DNA of 64,000 nucleotides from Salvia splendens (GCF_004379255.2 NC_056032.1:27253322-27317321), one strand, 5' to 3'; counted from the stretch's first letter, positions 35,237 to 46,847 are shown. Made by a program: numbers and translations. The notes: generated by a model from the sequence alone, not told the origin.

Positions 35237-35868
35237 CTAAATGATTTGAACGAGTTTTGTTATTCTGAACTGATGCATGCATATTGCAAGGAGGGACGAC
35301 TGGAGGACGCACAACATGCTCATGATGAGATGGAGGAAAGAGGTATTAACATGGATCTTGTATGCTATGCTATAATTATTCATGGGATTCTTGATCAGAA
35401 AGACTCGACATTAGTGATTAAAAGTTTGAAGGAAATTCATGACCGTGGACTAAGGCCTGATGATTTTATCTATACTAGTTTCATCGACAAGTATGGAAAG
35501 ACCGGTGATCTTGCGATGGCTATGGCTCATTGGGATCTTATGATTAGTGTAGGCTTTGGCCCAAATGTTGTGACATACACTGCGATGATTAATAGCCTTT
35601 GTAAGGGAGGATTGGTGAGGAAAGCAGAGGTTCTGTTTAAGGAAATGTTGGTTAGCGGTATATTTCCAAATGAGATCACACACGGATGCTTTCTTGATCA
35701 TCTTACCAGAGAAGGGAATATGGAGGAGGCTAAACGGCTACATAAGGCTATGCTCAAAGGTTTCCATGGTAGCACAGTGAGTTACAATATGCTCATTCGA
35801 GGTTTCTGCAAGTTGGGCCGAATTCAGGAAGCTTCACAGACCCTAACTAAAATGTCGGCTAAAGGTAT
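35237..35868 (+). pseudogene. Captured PPR gene fragment, second part
   Basis: It continues the PPR coding sequence after the Tat element: CYSELMHAYCKEGRLEDA, DLVCYAIIIHGILDQKDS, GLRPDDFIYTSFIDKYGK, NVVTYTAMINSLCKGGLV and STVSYNMLIRGFCKLGRI. This is about six further PPR motifs with the usual 35-residue spacing and no stop. A single extra C at the Tat insertion site puts the two halves one base out of frame. At 35869 the sequence passes into GC-rich copia leader, read as a glutamine run. With the first part it makes about 0.9 kb of one host gene. The intronless nature does not prove an mRNA source, since many PPR genes lack introns. Confidence 0.88.
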
Positions 35869-37260
35869 TTCTCCGGCGCAGCAGCAGCAGCAGCAGCAAC
35901 AGCACCAGCGACGACGCAGCGGCAGCGGCTGCGAGTTCAGTTGGAGTCCAGCCGAGCCATGCAAGGTTTGGTCAACAGTTAGGGTTTCCTAAATTCTTGG
36001 AACTAACTTTGGATTTAATTCAAGATATGATTTTGGAATAATATTTGAATATATCTTAGGTGGATTATCTAAAATTTAATTTTTAATTAAATTATGGATT
36101 AAATTTGGATTTTGTCCTTATTCTATGGATTTAGATATATTTAATTATATATGGAGAAATCCTAGATAAATTTGGATAACAATTAATTTTATTGTTTTAT
36201 GGATTTATATAGATTTAATTCTATGTGAATAAATCCTAGATAGACTAAGATAAACATTAATTAAGTTTATCCATATCTTGTAGATATTGATAGATTTATA
36301 TCTATCTAGAATATATCTTAGTAGATTTGGATGATTAAAATCCATGTTTATCTTTATCTTGTGGATATTTATAGAATTAATTCTATTTAGAAAATATCCT
36401 ATTAGATTTAGATAATTAAATGTATCTATATCTTATAGATATTGATAGATTTATATCTATCTAGAATATATCTTAGTAGATTTAGATAATTATTAATCCA
36501 GTATTGTAATTATCTTTTGGATTTAAGATAGATTTAGTTCTATCTAGTTAAATACTAGTTGAATTAATTAATATTAATTCTAGTTTATCTTAATTTTATG
36601 GATATAAATAGATTTATTTCTATTTAGAAAATATCCTAGATAAATTTGGATAATACAAGATAGTCCTTATCTAATTGGATTTTGATAAAATTAACTTTAT
36701 CTAGAATAAATCCTAATCGATATGATATATTCTAGGTTCTTATTCTAAATAATCTAAGATTTCTTTAAATCTTGGAATGATTGGGTTTTATCTTCGTCTT
36801 ATGGATTTGGAGAAATTTGTTTTTATCCTGAAATATCCTGGTAAGATTTAGATAATGATAATATAAGGTCAGTTTTATCTTGAATTTTAGGATTTGATTT
36901 TACCCCTGTAAAATCTAGAATAATCCTAAGAGGATTTAGATAGATTCAACTCTATCTAGATAAATCCTAAATTAATTTGGATAACCATTATCCAAGATAA
37001 ATTTTAACAAATCTGAAATTCCTATTTTGGATAAGATAAGGGATTAATGATTTAATTCCAATAATTATCCAGTGAGATTAATTACCATGAATTAAATGGA
37101 CTTATCTGTTTATTTGGTGTTAATCTGGTTTAAGTGGATTATCTGCCTTTTCTGCTTATGTGATAATTATGCAAAAACCATGTTTAAAATGACTAAGCGA
37201 TAATTACAACAGTGCGTTGTATATGGTCTCCATAAATTGGTCTATATATGAAGCAGTTTC
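35869..37260 (+). repeat. Copia-2 leader, right part: GC-rich tail then AT-rich repeats
   Basis: 35873-35960 is a CAG-rich tail of the GC island. From about 35990 to 37160 it turns into AT-rich degenerate repeats built on gatttaatttagataa, tagatttatatctatctag and similar strings, the counterpart of 8720-9870 in copia-1. There is no coding sequence. Confidence 0.65.
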
Positions 37261-37274
37261 TAATATTATCGCGA

Positions 37275-37646
37275 CCCACCTTAGTGGGAGCAATAATCCT
37301 ACGAAATAGCAAGTTCATAAGATTAGACTTCTTAATAGTAAATTGTTTAAACTAGAAGCGAGTTTCTAATATTATCGCGACCCACCCTAGTGGGAGCCAT
37401 AATCCTGTGAAATTGCAAGTTTATATGTTTAAACATATTTATAAGATAGCTATGGAGTTTTGTTAGTGGCGTAGACCTTCCCTAGAAGGAGTATCAAAAC
37501 AGAAATGAAATTCCTAGATGCAAATATTTATGGTAAATGCTTAGGCAATATTTGGCGGCCATGCCACCTTAGTGGTCTCTGGACTATCCGTCGGTATTGT
37601 GACCAGGAAATTGTTGGAATCCGAATTTGTATGACCTCCCTAGAGG
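37275..37646 (+). other. Array of five small hairpins in the copia-2 leader
   Basis: Perfect stems around a four-base loop CTTA or CCTA: cccac-ctta-gtggg (37275-37288), cccac-ccta-gtggg (37381-37394), ccttc-ccta-gaagg (37476-37489), ccac-ctta-gtgg (37564-37575) and cctc-ccta-gagg (37635-37646). Stem bases change in pairs while the loop stays. They end about 120 bases before the gag start. Copia-1 keeps four counterparts. Confidence 0.75.
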
Positions 37647-37768
37647 CGTACTTATTTTGGTTTTGGCAGCTGCGAGATACATAAATTGTTTTGTGGTTGT
37701 TTGCAATTATGTATTAAGCATAGTATGTGATAAATATTTTTATTTCTTCTTAGCCAAATTCTTAATAA

Positions 37769-38010
37769 TGTCTGCGAACCTTAATGAAATCAAACTCGAA
37801 GGCCAAAATTATGTAGACTGGAAATATTAAATGGATAAGATTCTCATTGCTGAAAACTTAAAGTTTGTACTCACCAATTCATGTCCTCTATTTCCACGAC
37901 AAAATTCCACAAAGAAAGTTTGAGAATGCATTTTATGCATGTACTCGATAAGTTCTTTGAGGAAGAAGGTCAAGCTACTTTCTTTTAAGTAGTGAGACAA
38001 GTCTTGGTTT
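37769..38010 (+). pseudogene. gag: Copia-2 gag relic
   Basis: ATG at 37769 starts MSANLNEIKLEGQNYVDWKY, a good copia gag N-terminus, followed by a stop after 20 codons; further gag-like residues (MDKILIAENLKFVLTN) follow in frame. The next part is frameshifted. This would be the capsid protein; only its start is recognisable. Confidence 0.78.
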
Positions 38011-41000
38011 ATGCCGATGATAATGCAATATCCAATGAGGACGTTGTCCAGATTCTATTGGAACATCCAAAAGAGATAGAAAGTTTTGATGAATCTTCTG
38101 ATTCAGTTACTTAAATAGTTTTTACACTCAGTTCATCGCCAAATGTAATAGGAAGTGATTATATGAAGGTTGTTACTGAAAAGTTGGAAACCTTAAGCAT
38201 TATATTCGCTTAATTACTATTGGAGGAAGATAACATGATAGTTGACGAATTCATTAAGGCTGCATCTTTCCTATGTCTTAGTTCAATCGAACAGAAGACT
38301 AGCAATGGAAAGAGGGAAGAGCTGAATTGTCATCAATGAAAGCTATAAAGGCATAAAAAATTAGGTGAAAAGGCAAAAGAGAAGATGCATTGTGAGTCGG
38401 ATTGACCTCTTCTACAGAAGGACAATGACTTAGATAACAATGCAATTTCTAAAACAGAGATCTAGATCCAGTTGGACAGTTGTTGCAGTGGGAGCTATTT
38501 TTTCATGCTCACTTTATTGTTTTGTTTTGATGTATAAGACTTTGTTTTATTGGTACAGTTTAGTTTGGAAATAATTCAGTTTCAGTTTCTAAACTTGTTA
38601 ATGATTAAATGATGTTCGGTGTCATTTGATAATGCGTGCATTATTGAGAAATGTGGATCGAATATCTATCATAGTACCATAGAAAAATAAATTATACATC
38701 ATAGTATCTAAACAATATAATTGCAAAAAGATTGAGTTTAACACCACAGTTCAACCTCTTAAACAATGAACGATAAAGTATTTATGGTACTTAAACTTAA
38801 GGCCAAGAAAGTACTTAGTAATTGTTCAAACTGATTTTGTCTAACCCAAGTGACTATTGAGATTTTAACAATTTGCTTGTTAAATAGCTTGAAGGTCAAG
38901 AAAGTCTGGTTGATGCACTAAAAGTTAGAATCCTTTGGTGGTTCAAGGGATTCAGAATACTTATAGAGATGCAACATAGAAAGACTAGCAAGTCTTAATG
39001 GTTTATACCATAGGAGACGAGCAATGAGTTAAGATCAGTAGTGGGAGCTAAATCCTAGTTGACTACTCCAAGCATTCTTCTAAAGAATGGGATAGTCATA
39101 TAAGAAGATATCGAAGTCTTTCGAAGGCAAGTTCGATAAGTGAACAATTTTACTCAATAACACCTTATCATTGATGGGATATACGTTGGAAACAACGGGT
39201 TATACCTTAAAGAAACTACCATAACATCACTACCTTCTACAACACACTAGTTGTGGAGTAGAGGTAAATTTAGTCCAGCACATCTCAAGGTGTGGAGTTA
39301 TTCCAAGACATGTTTTGGAAAAGGTATCCAAGTAATTGGAGTTGTGTACTGAGGTATGTTTTAAGGTTGTCCCAAATGATAGAAAAGGTACAAGTTCTAT
39401 AATCTTCCACTCAAGATAAGTGTTTGTTTACACGAATACTAGATTCTTTCATGAAGATTATGTGAAGAACTACAAGCCTAACAAGCATGATAATTCTCAA
39501 GATAATGAGAATATATATTTTCCATCTTAACCAAGAAGTCATACCATTAGAAACTTATGCACTAAGAAAATCAACGTTTGTACATAAGATTGTAAGAGTC
39601 GTGTCGTAGTGGGAGCGTTCTTTGCGAACATAATAAGTTCATGGGTCTAGAAGAGTCTTAAGACTCAGTCTTAGATCAACTTGAACATAATCCCTGTAAC
39701 TACAAGGACGCAATGACTTATTCAGATAATCATTCTTGAAAAGATGATAGATTCTGAATAACAATCTTAAATAGACAAGAATGTTTGCAAGACTTGCGAT
39801 ACTACCCATAGACTATTTCAGTCAGTGGGAGCTAGTGGACCTGCAAGTGTAAGCATGGATCTGAAAAGGCTAGAATAATGGCAAAGGGTTATACCCAGAG
39901 AGAATTATATTCTCGTCTGCTATTTTTGCCTAAGTCGATCTGTATATTGTCTATTGTAGCCTACATAAATTAGGATGTATGTACTATGATTGTCAAGACA
40001 TGTTTCTTTGAGTAGAAGTCTTGAGGAGATCATCTGCATGGAACATCTTAATGGTTATGTAATACAGGGCAAGAAAGTTGAAAGTGCACTATATTTGGTA
40101 TTCTTGGTACTCTACGATGATAACATCTATAAAAGTTGATAAACAACTAAGAGGGTTATCTAGCGTAGCAAACTGGTCGTCTACCCAGTTTAAGGATGAT
40201 GGATTTAAGATAATCTAGTTACATTCTAAGCATCTATGTCATTAGATTGCTAGAAAAAGAATGTATGTTTTCTTAAAGAATCCTACATCTACACAATACT
40301 TAGACACTTTAGCATTGAAAATTCCAAGAAAAGGTTTTTCTTTTTCTAGACGGAATTATTTTGTCTCTAGTCAAGTGTTTTTTCGACATTGAATGAGATC
40401 AAGAAGAATGAGACAAGTTCCATAATCGGAAGTCTCATGTATGCTATGATGTGTATTAAGTTAGATATTAGCTTTGCCGTTGGCATAGAAGCATGATATC
40501 ATTTTAACCATGGCCAAGGACATTGGATTGGGTAAAGAATATACTATAGTACTTGAAGAAGACTAAACGGTATGCTCTAGTTTACCAGACATCCATGTTA
40601 TGTCCTTTAGGTTACATCGACTTGATTTTATAATTGATTGATGATCGAGTTATCCTCTAACTATGTGTTAACATTAGGAGTTGAAAATTGAGTCATGAAG
40701 GAGTGTGATTACATCACAGACTCTATCATGAAAATTACAAGTGTGGTTTCATCAGAAACTACTAAGGTAGTTGTTAATCTCAGTAACTTCCTAATAGCTT
40801 TGACCGTGAATCCGAGTATGCCTATGAGTATTATATTTTGTTATGATTACTCTAGCCAAGTGTCTAACTCGAGGGAAACACGATCTGATAAAGCTAAGCA
40901 ACACATAGAGATGAAGTATGAAATTAATTAAGGATTAAGTGCGCAGTAAGACGTTATGGTTTCCAAGATATCATCAGAGAACAACCTGACAGAACTTTTC

Positions 41001-41140
41001 ACAAAATGCCTATATGGTAACATGATTTACACATGAGGTGAAAAGTATGGTAGTTCGATGTATCATGGTTCGAGACCTGCTTAGAGTATAAGTGGGAGAG
41101 TTTTGGCAGTGGGTACACTCGAAAGCATGATTTTGAGTAT
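38011..41140 (+). pseudogene. pol: Copia-2 pol relic
   Basis: Stops and frameshifts are everywhere, but copia landmarks remain in order: MAKGYTQRE (39877-39903, start of the RT core), an EEI-like segment for ICMEHLNGYVIQGKK near 40025, a decayed VLYVDD equivalent near 40110, a MYAMMC-RLDI-FAVG-like segment near 40440, and KAKQHIEMKYEI near 40890 (RNase H end). Integrase is not clearly readable in 38300-39700. The element cannot move on its own. Confidence 0.7.
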
Positions 41141-41151
41141 AAGTGGGAGAT
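41141..41151 (+). other. Copia-2 polypurine tract
   Basis: aagtgggagat immediately before the 3' LTR, the same sequence as beside the copia-1 3' LTR. Confidence 0.85.
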
Positions 41152-42484
41152 TGTTAGGATTAGTATACTGAAAAGCATATTTCGAGCATGTTGCAAGGAT
41201 AGAATTGCTTGTATACAATAAACTCTACAATCCACTTTTAACCCAAGGCGAGAAGAAATAATTTTATCGCATTGGTGTTTGCTTATGCATTTATAAGATG
41301 TTTTTCAAACATTTAAATTTATAAGAAGCAAATAAGTCTAATTCTTCTGCATAGTAGACTGGTCGTGAACGACGTTCACAGAAGGTGACTCAGTCGGTCC
41401 TTTGTAGAAGAGAAATAGAATTTCACAACCTAGATAGGCTTTGGCTACCTATCGTGAAAGGTTGTCAGTCTGCATGTTTCCTTACCTTAGGAAATAAACG
41501 ACACTGGTGTGGTATAGCACTGAAGGATCTAACAGTTGAGATAAGTCTTTCTTCCTATTTACTGAAAGACGAGGTCTCGGTGATTGTTATTTCTTAATCA
41601 TTGTTGACATAACATTGAGCATACGATATTGATTATGCACTACTTTGATTTATCAAATGGTGCGGATTTTTCACAATCCAAGAATCCTGGTATCTTGGGT
41701 AGTGGTGATCAATGTCTAGAGGTGCTAGTATTGTTATTGCAATGAATCGTGTGCTGGGTGAGTCCAGTTTGATAATATCCTCAAGAGGTGTTCGAAAAAG
41801 GTTTTATTATTCAGAAAACCCGACCGGTTGGAATTTATTCCAGAATAATAAATAAAGATTTTGAACTAGAAAACTCTTGGAAAAAGATATTAATTAATTA
41901 AAGTCAAATAGCAGACTTAAATTAATTAATGGATATTTATATCTTAAACACGAGAAATAATAAATTAAAGAGGTAAAGCCCGGATTACTCGTAATTTGGG
42001 ATTGGACGGGCAGTCAATATTATTATTCTATAGTGGATGATAATAATATTCTATTGAACTTGTATTAAATTGGGGCTCAATTTAATTAGTAAAAGTCCAA
42101 CAGGTTTGGCCCAAGTCCAACCTCCATGGATCCCTAATCTGGCCCATCATAACTCTATATAAAGGAGACTAAATAGAAGACAAAAAGGTGGTGATTTTAC
42201 TCTTAATTTTCGTGCTCCCCAGTGGGAGTGGACGAAAAATCGGTTTTTGAGAAAACTGATATTCTGTCTTCTTTCTAGTCAAGCCTTTTTCGATTATGAC
42301 AAGCTTTGCCCACCCAAAGGTCATTATCTGAGTTCGGGATACAGATTAGAAGATTCGTGGTTGAGTACGAAGAACATTACGTGGAGAAGGCGCAAGCAAT
42401 CGTCGATTCTTTGGAGAATCAGATCGGTAATCCTAAACCGTAGAATATCATGAATTATGATTTTAATTCCTTAAGCATGATTTT
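41152..42484 (+). repeat. Copia-2 3' LTR, truncated
   Basis: It matches 21988 onward up to the string ttaagcatgatttt and then stops, missing roughly the last 130 bases including the CCCCAGCA end. Thirteen bases of unclear origin (42485-42497) separate it from the right copy of the 781-bp duplication. Confidence 0.88.
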
Positions 42485-42497
42485 AATATCGTCAATG

Positions 42498-43278
42498 TTC
42501 TACTTTTTTTCCTTCTGATTTCTATTTCCTTATTTTCCTTTTCTTTTTCGTCTTGCTTGTTTTCCTAAAATAACTTCCCCATTCTCTGTTAACTCCCCCC
42601 TCACAATATCTTCTTTGTGTTAGTTTCTGACAAAACTGCCATCCACCATCACCAAACTCTGATCAAACCACCATGGAAAACACACCACAACCACACAAGG
42701 CCCAACGAAAAAATTCCCAAACGGTCAAGTCCACAGCCGACGAGTCGTCATCAAAACCTCCGCAGAATCCGCCAGCGAAGAAGCCACCATTCGCTCCTCA
42801 GAGGCGGTGGCGACTTCGTCGTCTCAAGCCACAACAGAGCAACCAGGAACAAGGGCGACGACAACTAAAATATCCGCCGCTCCGTCTACAACCTCTGCCA
42901 CTACACCCTCAACTGCAGCCCAGCAACCGGTTGACGAGTCCGACCCAGAAGAAATAATGAAGGAGTTTCTGAACAAATTCGGTACAAGGGAAAAGGCTAG
43001 TGATTTGTTCGCTCGAATCACAGAAGAACTCAAGAAGGAGGAGGCCGCTTCAAGTTTAGCCCCGATCAATATCCCTCCATGACCTGCAACCCTAACAGAG
43101 ACTTCACCATGCAAGGCGGTCTCAGCCCAGAAAGAAACCCCCAAATCCCCGTCCGAAACCCTAATCTCGGGATATACACCTATAGTACCATCCACCCAAA
43201 CCGAACCCCAAATTATCATACCTACAGTTCCACCCACTGATTCGGGGGAAGAAAGAGTAGAAACGGAGGAGGGGGATG
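42498..43278 (+). repeat. 781-bp direct duplication, right copy
   Basis: It matches 21207-21987. It continues without a break into the rest of the Athila third ORF at 43279, so this copy represents the uninterrupted target sequence. The base differences between copies include T/C in the first part of the ORF and G/A near the end. Confidence 0.9.
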
Positions 43279-46200
43279 TTCATGAAGAGGAACAGGACGA
43301 TGTGGAGAAGGAGGAAGATGATGGAGTACAAGGCACGGGGAATGAGAATGAGAAAGATGGAGAGTCTGACGGGGAGGGGAATGCTGAGAACAAAGAGGAG
43401 GGATAATGAGGGCAATGGTACACAGGTGGAGGGAGAAGTAAGTGATAGGAATGTTGCGTGTAGCGGTGATGGGACTGGTGAGGGTAATGATGAAGAAGCT
43501 GAAATTGGTGAGAAGAAGGAGAATGTTGAGGGAGAAATCCTTGAGGAAGTGTTCGCTGAGGAAGAGGAGATCGTCGATAAGGACGATAATGATGAGTGTG
43601 TCTACGGAGAAATCCCTGCTGATGAAACTGTTGCATACGATGGGAAGGAAGAGGAGATCGTCGAGGGAGACGATGGTGAAGATGATGGGACAATGAAGGT
43701 CGTGGAAATGGACGTAGATGGACCTGAAATTTCAAAAGTATCCAAGGAAATTGTATTACTGGAAGATGGGCCGGAGTCAGAGGACACGCCGGCCACTGAG
43801 AGGACAAACCGACGGAATGCCCGGCGAAGCAAGAAACTGGAAGGGATGCGAACATCTACAAGGGCTAGACGTTTGTAGTTGGTAGATTCGGAGGGCGAGG
43901 AAGACGCAGGGGATGATATCCCCAAGACCCAGGAGATGCCAGAGGAAACAGGGGAGGACATTCCCCATGCCCAGGAGAACCCAGTCGAAACAGAGGAGTT
44001 CTCTCCTGATTCCGAGGAGAAGCGCTATGTAAGGGGAAGCAGGAGGCTAAACCCCTAAAGAAGAAGCAAAGGCAAGCCTACTCAACCCTGGTGATTGAAG
44101 CAGCCTCCCCAGAACCAATCCGTGTACCTTTCGCCTAGCCGACATAAGAGGATGAAGAGAATGGGGAAGAAGAAGAAGAAGCGGAGGCAAACCAGGAGGT
44201 TGAGCCGGTGTACAAGCCAATGGAGGTGTTGGTGACGAAAAGGCTGCTAGAAGCCATGGTCCAATTCAAGGACCCCAAACTGGCTCTGACTTGTGAACGT
44301 GGCGCTACAAAGGGGAAGCTCGCGAAGTCTGGAAAGATGTACGATCCACTATCCCTCCAAGAAATAGAGTCGGAGAAAGAGTTCCTGATGTATATCCGCG
44401 CCATAGGATTCGAGTGCCTGCTGGATCACTACGCAGAAGAGGCGCCAATTGCATTGGCAAATGAATTCTTCACTTCTTTTAAGTTCAAGTCCATCATGGA
44501 CCTTGATGCTGACTCTATCAGTTTCCGCCTATTCACCGAAGATATGGTAATGAGCATACGGGAGTGGTCCCTGTGGATGGGGTTGTTTACTCCAGAAGAA
44601 GACGATGAGGGGATTTGGAATGAAAGAGACATAGGGCCCAGAAGAAAACTGAAGGCTTTGACATGCAAACGGCCAGGGAACTAATTATCCGAAAGTGCGG
44701 AGGGAAATTCAAGATGAGTTCATCTAAGGGATACCACATTGCCAACTCGATTCTCCGTTTTATGCAGGTCTTTCTTGGGTACAATCTGCTAGGTCAAATA
44801 GGCGCCGCACTCACAACTCCAGATCTCTACTTTACCTGGTGCATGGCGAAAGGTATGAAGGTCCACCTTGGGTATTGGCTGGCCGAGGCGTGCAACTCGA
44901 TGATTAGTCACACGGTCCGCCATTTGTACACTTGCCACCTCCTTGGTGTGTACTTGAGAAGGAATTTGAGCATGAAGGTGGCGAAGTCAGTGCCCAACCT
45001 TCAGATGGGGTGACGCCCCGGAGCTATTCAACGTGCCGTTCTTTTTCAAAAATGGACTCTTACAGATGAAGGATGGCGAGATTGTATTTTATGAGGTAGG
45101 CAAGCCCGATGTGGTGACTGTGAAGAGAGAGTTGGAGGATTCTGAAAGGTACGACTGGCGCTGATAGAGTTGAGTGGAGGCGCGAGATTGGAGAGGTCAG
45201 AAGTGAGATGAGCACGATGAACACAACTATTGTAGGACTCAAGGGAACAATGGAAGTGCAGAATGGACATATGGCCGAGGCCATCAATGTAATGATGATG
45301 ATGATTAGACATGCCCACGGTTCGTAAACCAGCAATTCCGGTTCGGAACCGCCGATTCCGGTTCGGAACCGCCGATTCCGGTTTTGAGAAATGTGGAACT
45401 AGAACCGAACCGTGAGGCTATTTCACGGTTCCGATTTTGGTTTGAAAACTGGCGGTTCCAGTTCCGATTCTGAACCACCGGTTTTTCGACGGTTCCTCGC
45501 AGTTCCGTGTCGGTTTGGCGGTTTTGACGGTTTTTATTTTTTTGCTATGTGATTTGGAATTTTGACTTGTACAATAAATTGGAACAAGACAATGGATAAT
45601 TTAAATTGAAATAAGACGAATAAGGTGAAAATCATATCAATTTTATAGAATTTGAGTTGTAACGGACAACGATACATTATAATTTACAATACATATACAA
45701 CAATGTGATATAATTTACAAGTGTCGTCGGAACATAAATAAAAAACATGAAATGGGGGGAAAAGGAAAAATTTGAAAAAGGCTTGAGCTCAACTTAAACT
45801 TTCAAAGTTAAACTTTTCAAATTTAAGTTGAGTTGCCTACGTATCCACAATTTTATTGAGGAATCAAAGCCCACGTAGTTCTCTTACCATGCTTACCTGC
45901 ATGAAACATCCAATCGGCGCTGCAACGTGTCAGCCTTGTGTTCCGCACCGGAACCAGGAATCCGCCGGTTTCAAGGTTAACCATCGGTTTCACAGTTAAC
46001 CGCCGGTTTTTGTGGTTAACTGCCGGTTCTGGTCAAAAAACAGTCTGAAAAAACTGCTCTTTGGCTCCCAACGGCTGACGCCGGAATCGTGAAATCAGCG
46101 GTTCGGTGACGGTTTCGGTTCGTAAAATCTTGAACCAGAACCGGCCTGCAGTTCTAAATATGGCGGTTCCGGTTCGTAAAAAATGTAACAGTTCCAATTT

Positions 46201-46533
46201 GGAACCAGAACCAGCGGTTATGGTTCTGCGGTTAACCGCCGGATTTGAAAACCTTGGGCATGTCTAATGATGATCGCCTCAATGGAGAAGAGATTCCCCC
46301 AGGCCCAGCAGATGATGCCTCCCAAACCCAGCAGGGAGCCTAAACAACTAGGGCCAGGGACCTCCTCTCTCAAGAAAGCCGCCAGTACTCCAGCAAGTAC
46401 CCCGACCATGAAAAGAAACGAAGTAGTGACCAATCCCACCACCGTATCAGACAGGAAGAACGTACCAAAGCAAACCGTGAAGGAGAAAGAGGAACTGGCC
46501 CCATCAGTTCCTAAGAAAGTGAAGGCCGACTAG
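42673..46533 (+). pseudogene. Athila third ORF (ATHILA ORF-1 / env-position gene), broken
   Basis: The start MENTPQPHKA leads into S/T/A/P-rich sequence, then after a frameshift and a stop (43080) a strongly acidic block (43400-43730) with EEEEIVDKDDNDE, and the nuclear-signal-like NRRNARRSKK. From 44208 the conserved ATHILA-type domain appears: LANEFFTSFKFKSIMDLD and FTEDMVMSIREWSLWMGLF, then, in another frame from 44663, YHIANSILRFMQVFLGYN and LYFTWCMAKGMKVHLGYWLA. A hAT-like element splits the C-terminal part at 45306-46266; the K/P-rich tail ends at 46533. In Athila this gene sits where an envelope gene would be, but its role is not established. No membrane segment is seen. Confidence 0.72.
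45306..46266. mobile_element. Non-autonomous hAT-like DNA transposon, 961 bp
   Basis: It is bounded by perfect 11-bp terminal inverted repeats, tagacatgccc at 45306-45316 and gggcatgtcta at 46256-46266, with looser similarity further in. It is flanked by the exact 8-bp target duplication atgatgat (45298-45305 and 46267-46274); 8 bp is the hAT length. The subterminal parts hold many copies of ggttccggttcgg and its complement. No transposase is encoded, so movement would need one from elsewhere. Confidence 0.85.
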
Positions 46534-46726
46534 AAATCTGGCTCCCAAGGGGGCCAAACACAGAATTAAACCCCGAGTACCAAGTAATTTTACACTTCTG
46601 TTTTTGTTTTGTTATTTTTCTTTTGTTTAAGTGTCTGTTACGAATGTTTATCTCTATTTTGTGTTTTCTCCCACTTAGTAGGCTTTTGGTTTCTGTAATT
46701 GTGTTTTGTTATTTCCGTAACTGTTT

Positions 46727-46847
46727 CTTCTCCCACTTAGGCCAAGCAATGGACTAAGTGTGAGAAGTTTGTTTTGTGCATATGTTTGTTGTTTGTTGTT
46801 CTGTTACTTCTCCCACTTAGTCCAATTCTTGGTCTCAGTGTGAGAAG
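46727..46847 (+). other. Pair of stem-loops built on CTTCTCCCACTTAG
   Basis: cttctcccacttag at 46727-46740 pairs with ctaagtgtgagaag at 46754-46767, and the same arm at 46807-46820 pairs with ctcagtgtgagaag at 46834-46847. An unpaired third copy of the left arm lies near 46667. They are in the untranslated part after the third ORF. Confidence 0.65.

Larger units (their letters stand above)
21988..42484 (+). mobile_element. Copia-2: Ty1/copia element with a captured PPR fragment and an inserted Tat element
   Basis: The 5' LTR (21988-23457) is followed by a tRNA-Met primer site at 23460, a long leader, gag and pol relics, a purine tract at 41141 and a 3' LTR (41152-42484) that lacks its last 120 or so bases. 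Removing the Tat element and the PPR cargo leaves about 8.8 kb, close to copia-1 (8885 bp), so the ground plan is the same. The two LTRs differ at about nine sites in 1.33 kb by my count. The right side has no ggatg target duplication; instead it joins the 781-bp Athila duplication. Confidence 0.88.

Noticed and set aside
24181..35992. A functional host PPR gene with the Tat element as an intron
   Set aside because: It lacks a start, a targeting sequence, N-terminal repeats and the normal C-terminus, passes into copia leader on both sides, and is one base out of frame at the insertion.
43280..43855. Minus-strand ORF of 191 codons, rich in H, P and S
   Set aside because: It is the complement of the acidic block of the Athila third ORF; low complexity on one strand gives a long open frame on the other.
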